Positions 42,430 through 50,641 of a DNA stretch of 64,000 nucleotides are shown here, piece after piece. Within the stretch, counting starts at the first letter, position 1. The number at the start of each line of letters is the position of its first letter. Source of the stretch: Prorocentrum cordatum. Lineage: Eukaryota; Sar; Dinophyceae; Prorocentrales; Prorocentraceae. The notes beneath the pieces were generated by a model. That model did no database searches, was not told the origin of the DNA, and saw only the letters and a list, made by a program, of their open reading frames with translations. Made by a program: the position numbers and the translations under genes. The stretch covers positions 445,745 to 509,744 of the forward strand of contig CAUYUJ010016493.1 of NCBI GenBank assembly GCA_963575745.1, in the 5' to 3' direction.

Positions 42430-42548
42430 CGACCTGTTGTTGCGATACAGAAAACAAACGTTGGGATGTGGCGATAAAATACAACAGACGCTGCGTTGTT
42501 GCGTTTTGTAGAGTATTCGCTGCGTTGTTGCGATAAAAGAAAACAGAC
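42430..42548. repeat. GTTGTTGCGATA repeats
   Basis: TTGTTGCGATACAGAAAACA, GTGGCGATAAAATACAACAG-ACGC and GTTGTTGCGATAAAAGAAAA-CAGACGC are three diverged units of about 45-50 bases. Confidence 0.65.
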
Positions 42549-42554
42549 GCATCC

Positions 42555-43250
42555 CCACCAATTTCGGCACACCCCTCACACGCTTCGTGGCCCCATTGGG
42601 GGCTCCGCTCCGTTGAGGGCCCCAGTGGCAGGGTCCACATGCGGTTCCGCGCCCATTTAGGCGCACCCCTCACACGTTTCGTGGCCCCATTGGGAGCTCC
42701 ACCGAAGGCCCCAGCGGCAGGGTCCAGATGCGGTTCCCCACCCATTGTGGCACACGCCTCACACGCTTCATGGCCCCATAGAGAGCTCCACCGGAGGCCC
42801 GTTGGCAGTTTCCACATGCGTTTCCGCGCCCGTTTAAGCGCACCCCTCGCACATTTCCTAGCCCCATTGGGAGCTCCACCGAAGGCCCCAGTGGCACGGT
42901 CCACATGTGGTTCCCCGCCCATGTGGGCACACACGCCTCACACGCTTCCTGGCCCCATAAGGAGCTCCACCGGAGGCCCGTTGGCATGGTCCACATGCGT
43001 TTCCGCGCCCGTTTAGGCGCACCCCTCGCACGCTTCGTGGCCCCACAGGGAGCTCCACCGAAGGCCCCAGTGGCAGGGTTCAGGTGCGGTCATCCGCCCA
43101 CTTGGACACACCCCTCGCACGTTTGGTGGCCCCATATGGAGCTCCACCGAAGACCCTAGTGGCATGGCCCCGTTTAGGCACGCACACACACACACCACAC
43201 GTCCCGTGGCCTCGTAGGAAGCTCCACCGAAAGCGATGCCCACCACGCGG
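42555..43250 (-). repeat. 88-bp minisatellite family G, locus 3 (about eight units)
   Basis: GGAGCTCCACCGAAGGCCCC-AGTGGCAGGGTCCACATGCG-GTTCCGCGCCCATTTAGGCG-CACCCCTCACACG is the reverse complement of the 27.2 and 31.8 kb units. Since 88 is not a multiple of 3, the reading frames through it are not conserved. Confidence 0.92.
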
Positions 43251-43289
43251 TTCTCACAATTGCATATGGTCGGGTCTTTCGCCAGGATA

Positions 43290-43560
43290 GTTTTAAGACG
43301 AGTGTGCGCAGCGCTAGAGCGCTAGTGCGGGAGCCACAGTTTGAAAACGGACGGCCCTCCACCCACATATATGTTGGAAACGTTCGTTGGCGCGAGTGCG
43401 TGCGGCGCTAAGGCGAGAGACACAGCTTAAAATCACCGGGTGTCCATCCCCGTAACTGTTGGATGAGTTGTTGCGCGAGTGCGCGCGGCTCTGCGAGCAA
43501 GAGCGACATTGCGAATGCTATCGCGCCCCACCCAGATAATTGCCAGCAGCATTGAAGACG
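43290..43560. repeat. Diverged repeats, family J, locus 2
   Basis: GAGCCACAGTTTGAAAACGG-ACGGCCCTCCACCC, then GAGACACAGCTTAAAATCAC-CGGGTGTCCATCCCCG at about 85-bp spacing. The CGCGAGTGCG-GCGGCGCT segment is shared. Confidence 0.55.
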
Positions 43561-44049
43561 ATCGTGCGCCGCACTGCGGCGAGGAACACATATTGACAAC
43601 CGCCAGCCCTTCATCCGCGCAGCTGTCGGGAAGCCTGAGCTTCAGTGAGGAAGTCTCAGGCGAAGCGCCCATCCCGACCGCCCTGTCGACACGCGCGGTG
43701 GGACGACGAGAAGGAGCTTCTCATAGAGGAAGAGCCATGGAAGCGAAGATGGAGGAGGTAGAAGGAGACGACCCAGGAGAAGGATGAGCAGAAGGGAGGA
43801 GGGAGGAGGAGGCATGAGGAGTCGAGAGGAGGAGGAGGAAGAGTGGAGGAGCAAGGAGAGGGGGAGGAGGAGCACGCTGACGTTGCGACACCACGCCGCG
43901 CAGCCCGCAGCCCGCCCGTGGCGCCATGCCACCACGCTGCGCCGCCCGCAGGCCGCACGCGGCGGCGGCGGCACCACGCCGTGCCACCACCCACGCAGCC
44001 CGCAGCTCGCAAGCCGTCCACGGGAACTCCAAGACCGACGGCGGATGTG
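43561..44049. other. Unassigned GC-rich sequence
   Basis: GGAGGA-rich 43795-43875, then GCCCGCAG/CACCACGC short repeats 43885-44010. No gene recognised. Confidence 0.35.
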
Positions 44050-44360
44050 CCCATCCTCCTCCTCCACCTCCTCCTCCACCTCCTCCTCCTCCTCCGCCTC
44101 CGCCTCCTCCTCCTCCGCCTCCGCCTCCTCCTCCTCCACCTCCGCCTCTTCCTGCTCCCGTCTCCTGCTCCTCCTCCTCCTCCTCCTCCTCCGCCGCCTC
44201 CTCCTCCTCCTCCGCCTCCTGCTCCCGTCTCCTGCTCCTCCTGCTACCATATCTTGTTCCTCCTCCTCGTCCTCCTCGTTCTCCTCCTCCTCTTCCTCCT
44301 CCTCCTCCTCCTCCTCCTCCTCCTCCACCTCCTCCTCCCCCTCCTCCCCCATCCCCCCTC
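44050..44360. repeat. (CCT)n/(CCG)n tract
   Basis: CTCCTCCTCCACCTCCTCC with CGCCTCCGCC variants. Confidence 0.93.
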
Positions 44361-44670
44361 CTCGTGGCGAGTGCATCGCCGCATGTGATTGCCTGCTGCG
44401 CACTGGGCTCTGGTCCTCCCCCGCCGCATCCCGTTCTGCAGGTCTTCGTACCGAGCCAGGAGGTTGAGGTCGGTGTTCGGGGAGGGTGCCCTCATTTTCT
44501 TCGTGTGTGTGTGTGTGTGTCTGTGTTGAGTGTTCTTGTGAATTCAGGCGATCGCAAACATGGATCAAGGGGGCGTGGATCAGCGACGGGTCCCGTTTCC
44601 ACGGGAAATCGCGGATTCCCGCCGCCGAACGAGGCAGCACGGGCCGCATTTTGGGGAGAGCACTTCCCCC

Positions 44671-44710
44671 GATCCATGGATTTGGCGACCGCGCGCCAAA
44701 TCCATGGATC
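44671..44710. repeat. Perfect 17-bp inverted repeat
   Basis: GATCCATGGATTTGGCG and its exact complement CGCCAAATCCATGGATC are separated by six bases (ACCGCG). Confidence 0.95.
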
Positions 44711-44911
44711 GCTAATCCATGTTTGCGCGCACCCGATGCATCCTCGGGGCGTGTACCCTCGAATATTCCCCGGCTTGGCCAGCGGAGGGTCTCCTATTCT
44801 TCAAGGGTGCTCTCCTGTCCTGGGCCCCGCCGTATTCACAGGGGTGTCCTCATGTGTTCAGTCCACGGGGCTCCTGGGCTGTCGACCCAACGGTTTTTTT
44901 GAGGCCTGGCG

Positions 44912-45067
44912 TTAGACCGGGCATGTCCCTTTACAGGAAGAGTATTCAAGAATGGAAGAAAAGTGCGGGGTGACGATGCTTCATGCTCTTTTGACTATGT
45001 TTGAAACGTTGTGGCTATGCTTTATTTCTTGTCCACCATCCGCCTGTAGGAGGACATGCCCGACCGA
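44912..45067. mobile_element. MITE-like element, family A, copy 7
   Basis: TTAGACCGGGCATGTCCCTT-TACAGGAAGAGTATTCAAGA ... CCGCCTGTAGGAGGACATGC-CCGACCGAA. Confidence 0.88.
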
Positions 45068-45599
45068 AGCCTGGCGCCCAAAGCGGGCCCCCAGCGGCCC
45101 AAGACTGAGAAATGCTGGCCGCCCTGATCTCTCCAGGACGCTGGAGGCCTCATGGGTACCCCGAGGGCTCCCGGGGTCCGCCCCGGACGCGCTTCCGGCA
45201 GCGCCCTGCCGCAGAAACAAATAGCCCAAGAGCGCTCGAAACCGGCAGCTCATCCGCAGTCCCTCTCGAACAGATGCCCCTCGATCCTCCTCCCGCTCCC
45301 CCTTCCCCCTTCTACGATACACGGACTATGTTCGGGTGATCGCAGCGTCCATGTGGCAAAATGATTATGGCGATGTAACCAATTCCGCGTCCTCCTCCTC
45401 CTCCTCCTCCTCCACCTCCTCCTCTTATTCTTCCTCCTCCTGGCTCAAGTGCCATGACAGGTCGAGCCCCGAGGGAGCATCCCAGCAGCCAGTGCTCAAA
45501 GAGCAGCGCTCGGACTGGATGGCACTAGCGCGTTCGCATTCTCTTCTGTAGACCGCTTGAATGATTCGAGTCGACAGCAAAACAATGTCAGTCATCATC
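45068..45599. other. Unassigned sequence with CCT tract
   Basis: CCT tract 45391-45440. No gene recognised. Confidence 0.35.
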
Positions 45600-45815
45600 T
45601 CGATACTGTCCTCCTCCTCCTCCTCCTCCTCCTCCGCCTCCTTCTCACATCATCATCAGCAGCATCACCATAATCATCATCAGCAGCAACATAATCATTG
45701 TCAGCATCAACATCATCAGCAGCAGCACCAGCACCAGCACCAGCACCAGCATCAGCATCAGCATCAGCATCAGCATCAGCATCAGCACCAGCACCAGCAC
45801 CAGCATCAGCATCAG

Positions 45816-45896
<81 letters not shown>

Positions 45897-46000
45897 CATC
45901 ATCATTCTCATACTCGTCGTCATCCTCGCCCTCATCCTCATCCTCACCCTCATCCTCATCCTCATCCTCATCCTTCTCCTCCTGCCCCTTCCCCCCCACG
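45600..46000. repeat. (CAT/CAG/CAC)n tract
   Basis: CATCATCAGCAGCACCAGCA and long CATCAT runs. The poly-His, poly-Ser/Ala and (minus) poly-Asp and poly-Met frames are artefacts of the repeat. Confidence 0.95.
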
Positions 46001-46921
46001 GACAGGTTTCAAAAGTGCGGGAAGGCTTCGCCCTCCCCTCCCCCCCTTTTCCCCTCCTCTGCCCTCCTCGGTCGACCCCCCCCCTCCCCCCCCCCCGGCC
46101 CAGACGCTGCCCGCGGCGTCGACCCTCCGCCTGCGCGTCTGGGGCACCACGGCCTCCGGGGCCGCCTCGTCCTGGGAGCTCACCGTGGAGGAGCGCCGCG
46201 GGCCCCCGCTCTCCGCCCCTTCTCGGAGAAGAGGAGCGGCGTGCGGTCGGGGCGCCGAAGCAGGAGCCCTTTTCGTTCGGGAGGAGGAGGAGGAGGAGGA
46301 GGAGGAGGAGGAGGAGGAGGAGGAGGAGGAGGAGGAGGAGGAGGAGGAGGCCCCCAAGAGAGCCCAAGACGGCCCCAGAGAGCCTCAAGACTGCCCAAGA
46401 GGCGCCAAGGGCGCCCCAGGACGCTCAAAATAGGCCCGAGGACGGGAGCAGGAGGCCCGCAGCTTGCCTGAGGTTTTCCTGAGGTTTTCGACGGGAAATC
46501 GAAGCTTAACTCGTGGGACAGATGGGCCTCGTTCCTTCTCTTTCGGGTGCCTCAGGTCAACGCCCCGACTGCACGGTCGAGATTGACTAGTAGGTCGACC
46601 CTGCTAAATCAAGGGTGCCCTTGTGTCCTGAGCTTCGCGACCCATTCTTTACATTCCTACGGCAATGTGGCCCTCGGAAGGGTCCCGTGTCCTCCCGCGT
46701 GTCCTCTCCAATCAACCCCGACTGTATCCGGGGCGGCCAGGAGGAGGGTGAAGACTAGGGGGGGATGTCATGGCGGGGGCCATGGTACTTCCCCAGATTT
46801 TGTGGCGCCGCTTCTTATTTCAGTGCGTCCCCGCCCCCCCTCCCCCCTGGGCCGCGAACATGCCGCCGGCCATGATTTTCGCCCCGCCCTCCTTGACGCC
46901 CCCCTCTTGGCCTCCCCCCCG
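46001..46921. other. Unassigned sequence with GGA tract and CCCCAAGA minisatellite
   Basis: GGA tract 46279-46348, followed by CCAAGAGAGCCCAAGACGGC-type repeats to 46440. The rest has no recognised feature. Confidence 0.45.
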
Positions 46922-47049
46922 AGCATAATCATAAGCGTTCGGAGGTCCTCGCGGTTTGGTTGGATCGGCGCTGGAATCCCCCTGGCCCCGGCGGCACCTC
47001 CGGCGCTGCCCCCAGCGCGCTCCGCGCGCCAAGGAGGGGATCCAACGCC
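46922..47049. repeat. Left half of a family B foldback split by the retrotransposon
   Basis: GCATAATCATAAGCGTTCGG-AGGTCC ... GGTTGGATCGGCGCTGG is the left arm. The loop CACCTCCGGCGCTGCCCC and the first bases of the right arm (GGGGATCCAACGCC) follow, then the 5' LTR begins. The rest of the right arm resumes at 57722. The shared core with 13220-13346 and 13933-14085 identifies the family. Confidence 0.88.
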
Positions 47050-47356
47050 ACTTGATAGAGCAGTGAACGTAGTAGAGTCGAGCTCAGAGGCATGTGCAGC
47101 ATCCTGTAGCCGATACGGCTCAAGCTGCGCAGTTGATATCACAACACTAACTATTGCAAGAGATCCCCAGATCAGAAGTATCATATACTACCTTATCGAT
47201 CACTAAGTGATATCAAGATATCTTTGCTGGTGGTATTTGTTTGACTCAGACTGAGTGGACAGACGTCTTCGCCAGACGTGCGGAGAGAGAGAGAGAGAGA
47301 AAGAGCGTGATCGTCTTATCATCGCCGACATCGAGGTTGTCATCGACAACTCTAGC
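47050..47356 (+). repeat. 5' long terminal repeat
   Basis: 307 bp from ACTTGATAGAGCAGTG to GACAACTCTAGC. It lacks the usual TG...CA ends if these limits are right. It contains TATCATATACTACC, the palindromic TGATATCAAGATATC region, and a spliced-leader-like hairpin at 47103-47124. Confidence 0.92.
47103..47124 (+). other. Spliced-leader-like hairpin in the 5' LTR
   Basis: CCTGTAGCC, then GATAC, then GGCTCAAG. With one extra T, 17 of 21 positions match the dinoflagellate spliced leader as I remember it, and both form an AGCC-N / N-GGCT stem. The outermost loop-closing pair is changed on both sides (A-T to G-C), which preserves pairing. Functional meaning is speculative. Confidence 0.4.
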
Positions 47357-47368
47357 TGGTAGCGGAGC
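47357..47368 (+). promoter_or_regulatory. Primer-binding site
   Basis: TGGTAGCGGAGC starts immediately after the 5' LTR. It matches 10 of 12 positions of the initiator-Met tRNA primer-binding site of plant copia elements (TGGTATCAGAGC), the usual position and type for first-strand priming. Confidence 0.8.
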
Positions 47369-47416
47369 TGGCATTGCCAGCTCCACGGACAACGAAGAGC
47401 CCGATATTTCGTACAG

Positions 47417-50400
47417 ATGTTCAGGTCTCCAGTCGGACAGTTTCAGCCATTCGGAGATGGTCGCGGCGCAGGAGCCGGACGTGGACGCACAGCATGGCCG
47501 TATGGACAGCACGTACCAGAGCCTAGAGACTGGAACCTGATGAGAGGAAGTATGACGAACCCGCCACCGTGGGCCCCGGAGATGGAGCAGCAATATCCTT
47601 TCAGGAATTGGTTGGCCGACGCGGTGGCGTGGTGTAATGCGACGAATCTAGACGAGAACAAGAAGGGACCACAGTTGGAGCTGTCGCTGGGTGGGATTGC
47701 GAGAGATATGATTCGGGAGCTGCCTCTTCACTCGAAGATTCATGGAGCAGACATGGACCTCGGAGATGGTGCAGGATTACAGAGATTGAGTGGAGCAGGC
47801 TTTATCCTTCAGGCGTTGGCCAGGCAGTTCTTACCGCTCGAAGAGGAGACAAATCTCAGGAGCCTGGCCGACTTGTATGGATTTGCGAGGATGCCCGGCG
47901 AGAACATAGACACCTTACTTACACGATGGGAGTTTGTGCTGCAGAGGGCGAGGACGAGGTCAAACATAGCAGCACAACATCACCATGCGGCTTGGATGCT
48001 ATTGATGGCACTGCGTCTTCCAGCGGAGTATTGGGTGCAGGTTCTCGCGCCTTTTCAAGGAACACTCCCAGTGGATGACATGCAGTATAAACAGTTCTTA
48101 TCATACATCAAGAGGTTTGGGCACCTCGCTGAGAGTGGTAGTCATAATATCATGAACCCAGCGACGCACGGCCCTTCTGTGATGCACACACAAGAGACGA
48201 CATACATGACGGCAGATATGGGAAATACTACACCGCCCTGGCAAAGCGGTGGGCCCTTCGTCCCAGCCATGTCGTATCAGACTCAGATGGATGGCGGATA
48301 CTACTACGACGACAGCGACACCTCGGACGACGACGGCGAAGCTGATGCGGTGCTGTTCGGACGAGAAGAAGATGAGCCAGATATGTCATCATGGTCTAAT
48401 AACGATCGGTCCGAGTATTACTACCAAAAGTACAAGCGCTATCGCAAGAAGTGGAGACGTTTTGTGGAGAAAGCACCACGACGGATGCGCGGACCTCTTC
48501 GTCGACGGCACTACTTCGAGGACGGCGTGGATTTCGTTGGTAAGTCAGGCAAGGGCGGAAAAGGCAGAAAAGGAAATCCCATTGGCACAGATGGACAGCC
48601 GCTGAAGTGTTCAACATGTGGATCGACGCAACATCTGTGGAGACGCTGTCCGAACGGAGCTGGAAAAGGCAAAGGTGGCAATGGAAAAGGATCTACTCTT
48701 GACCAGCAGGTGCCGGGCCACATGCGCACGCACGGGGAAGCGCAGGTACCAGCGGCAGCTCCTGCCTTTGCTCAAGGGCCTCTGGCAGGATTGCCATCTG
48801 TTCCTCGCTTCTTCATGACGGAGGAAACGCACACGGAATATCAAGTTCAGAGTGCGACCTCAGCTACTTCGTGGATGGTTGTTGAAGACACGGCGCCCGC
48901 GATAGATGTCGAAGAAGGGCACGATGCTCAACATGTCGGAGGCTTTGCCTATCAACAGGCAGAGTACCCAGAGGTACCTTCCTCGCAGCAGCGCGCCATG
49001 TACGAGCAACATCAGATGCAGATGAGTTCTAGGCAGCAGTTGGTCATGCAGCAGATGCAGCAGGGCTTGCCTCCTCAAGCTATTGCAGCAGCTTTCACAC
49101 CTCCGCCCAATATGATGAACACGGTGATGCATGGAGGTGGTCAGCTAATGCAGAACTGGGGAGGTGGACCTTTCTTTGCTCAATGGGGAGTACCATATTC
49201 GCAGATGGGCGTACCTTCAATGATCGGAGCGACTGTGCCAAACATGATGCACACGGGTGACGGATCATCGTCGACGACGATTGCACGCAGAACGTCTCTG
49301 CCATCATCATTGGTACAGCAGTTGGTTGCTATGTCGGCTGCGGCGGGGCAGCATGCAGAGCAAGGATATACGACGCCGCCGACAGTTACGCACGAGGATG
49401 CGTTTCATTCCCCAGAGAGCCAACGAGGACCAGCAGATGCCATGATCACGATTGCTACCAATCAGCTGGAAGTGGCCAATCAGCGTTTGGAAGCAGCAGT
49501 GCGCATGCCCGTGGACGGCGCGGTTCGCAACAGACCTCAGCGCGAGACCAACGAGGAGCACTGCATCATTTGCTTGGAGCGCGAGGTGACCACCAAGGTC
49601 ATGCCATGCGGACATACTCACTTCTGTGTGGACTGCGCAGGTCTGATATACAATGGAGCAGTTGGAGATCCGCCCAAGTGTCCCTTGTGTCGCGCGCTGG
49701 TTACTTCACTTGAGCAGGCCACGCAGGAGAACATAGCCGAGCAAGTTCACGAGAGGCCTCAGGTATCATCAATGATGGAAAATTTGGCATCGGTTTTGCG
49801 TGAGATTGCGAGTAGAAATGGATCCAACGCCATCGTACCTCATGATAGTCAGTTTGCACCGACGGTTGTACCGCAGCAGCGACGCAACCTGATCACGGAG
49901 ATGACCGCCCTCGGTCAAAGCGACGCGGCGCAGGGGCCTCGTCATCTTACCTCTTTATTTGGACCATGGTGGCCTTCTGGGATCACCGAGAAAGAGTATG
50001 AAGTGTTCGCCAGCAACCTAGCTTTGCAGAACGACGAGGTGGGCCTGATGCCAGATACTGGAGCTCATGATGGACTGTGTGGTGATCAGTGGGCCAGACG
50101 TCAGGCCGTCAAGTGTCAGGAGTTCGGCAAGAAGGTGGATCAGCAGGCGTTGATCGAGCCCAGGTACGTTGCAGGCGTCGGCAACGGATCGCAGCAGGCG
50201 AACTTTGAGGTGGAGTTGACAACTGGCATGGTGGACACGGATGGCGTATATCACGAGGAGAAGTTCAGGTCGCCGTGCATAGAGAACTCGGGTGTGCCCG
50301 GTCTCATGGGCATTCAGAGTCTGGAGCGTAACGATGCGCTCATCAGATGCAAGACCGGAGAAATATGGTTCTTGGGCCCTGGCGGAGTCAAGGTTGAACC

Positions 50401-50641
50401 CTCGCCGGGCAGTCGCCATTTCCAGATGAACAAATCTAAGTCAGGTCATTGGCAAATACCCATCAGTCGCTTCAGGCGTAAGCAGGACGGCAAGACGAGC
50501 AACATGGTGATGACCACCAAGAATGCCAATGACACGACTACGGCGACGGCAGGATCAGCATCAGGATCAGCATCAACACCAACTACCAGGACACCGACAA
50601 GTCATTCAAAGTCGGTGAGCTGGTCTTCCTCTACCGACTGA
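47417..50641 (+). CDS. gag: Gag-protease polyprotein with RING finger (copia)
   Basis: 1074 codons from the first ATG after the primer-binding site to TGA. Residues about 55-250 look like copia capsid (WLADAVAW, LLTRWEFVLQRA). A basic segment (about 320-395) precedes a nucleocapsid zinc knuckle C-x2-C-x4-H-x4-C at Cys398, Cys401, His406, Cys411. A Gln/Met-rich linker leads to a C3HC4 RING finger: Cys716, 719, 731, His733, Cys737, 740, 755, 758. The protease follows with DTGA at Asp880 and the downstream VPGLMGIQSL flap-type motif at about 960. Packaging, RNA binding and polyprotein cleavage are expected; the RING suggests a ubiquitin-ligase-like or protein-binding role (inference). Pol continues in the same frame after the stop. 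Codon use looks uniform through the RING, so it is an integral part rather than a chance frame. Confidence 0.93.
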   Translation: MFRSPVGQFQPFGDGRGAGAGRGRTAWPYGQHVPEPRDWNLMRGSMTNPPPWAPEMEQQYPFRNWLADAVAWCNATNLDENKKGPQLELSLGGIARDMIRELPLHSKIHGADMDLGDGAGLQRLSGAGFILQALARQFLPLEEETNLRSLADLYGFARMPGENIDTLLTRWEFVLQRARTRSNIAAQHHHAAWMLLMALRLPAEYWVQVLAPFQGTLPVDDMQYKQFLSYIKRFGHLAESGSHNIMNPATHGPSVMHTQETTYMTADMGNTTPPWQSGGPFVPAMSYQTQMDGGYYYDDSDTSDDDGEADAVLFGREEDEPDMSSWSNNDRSEYYYQKYKRYRKKWRRFVEKAPRRMRGPLRRRHYFEDGVDFVGKSGKGGKGRKGNPIGTDGQPLKCSTCGSTQHLWRRCPNGAGKGKGGNGKGSTLDQQVPGHMRTHGEAQVPAAAPAFAQGPLAGLPSVPRFFMTEETHTEYQVQSATSATSWMVVEDTAPAIDVEEGHDAQHVGGFAYQQAEYPEVPSSQQRAMYEQHQMQMSSRQQLVMQQMQQGLPPQAIAAAFTPPPNMMNTVMHGGGQLMQNWGGGPFFAQWGVPYSQMGVPSMIGATVPNMMHTGDGSSSTTIARRTSLPSSLVQQLVAMSAAAGQHAEQGYTTPPTVTHEDAFHSPESQRGPADAMITIATNQLEVANQRLEAAVRMPVDGAVRNRPQRETNEEHCIICLEREVTTKVMPCGHTHFCVDCAGLIYNGAVGDPPKCPLCRALVTSLEQATQENIAEQVHERPQVSSMMENLASVLREIASRNGSNAIVPHDSQFAPTVVPQQRRNLITEMTALGQSDAAQGPRHLTSLFGPWWPSGITEKEYEVFASNLALQNDEVGLMPDTGAHDGLCGDQWARRQAVKCQEFGKKVDQQALIEPRYVAGVGNGSQQANFEVELTTGMVDTDGVYHEEKFRSPCIENSGVPGLMGIQSLERNDALIRCKTGEIWFLGPGGVKVEPSPGSRHFQMNKSKSGHWQIPISRFRRKQDGKTSNMVMTTKNANDTTTATAGSASGSASTPTTRTPTSHSKSVSWSSSTD
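50639..50641 (+). other. In-frame TGA at the gag-protease/pol junction
   Basis: A single TGA separates two long open regions in the same frame. It may be a nonsense mutation or a stop-readthrough signal. The bases around it are TCTACCGAC-TGA-CAAACC. Confidence 0.8.

Noticed and set aside
45445-45460. Second spliced-leader relic (GGCTCAAG)
   Set aside because: Only the 3' eight bases match; the preceding sequence is a CCT tract.
45561-46433. Poly-His protein
   Set aside because: Product of a CAT/CAG/CAC repeat followed by Pro-rich low complexity; several alternative frames are open over the same DNA.
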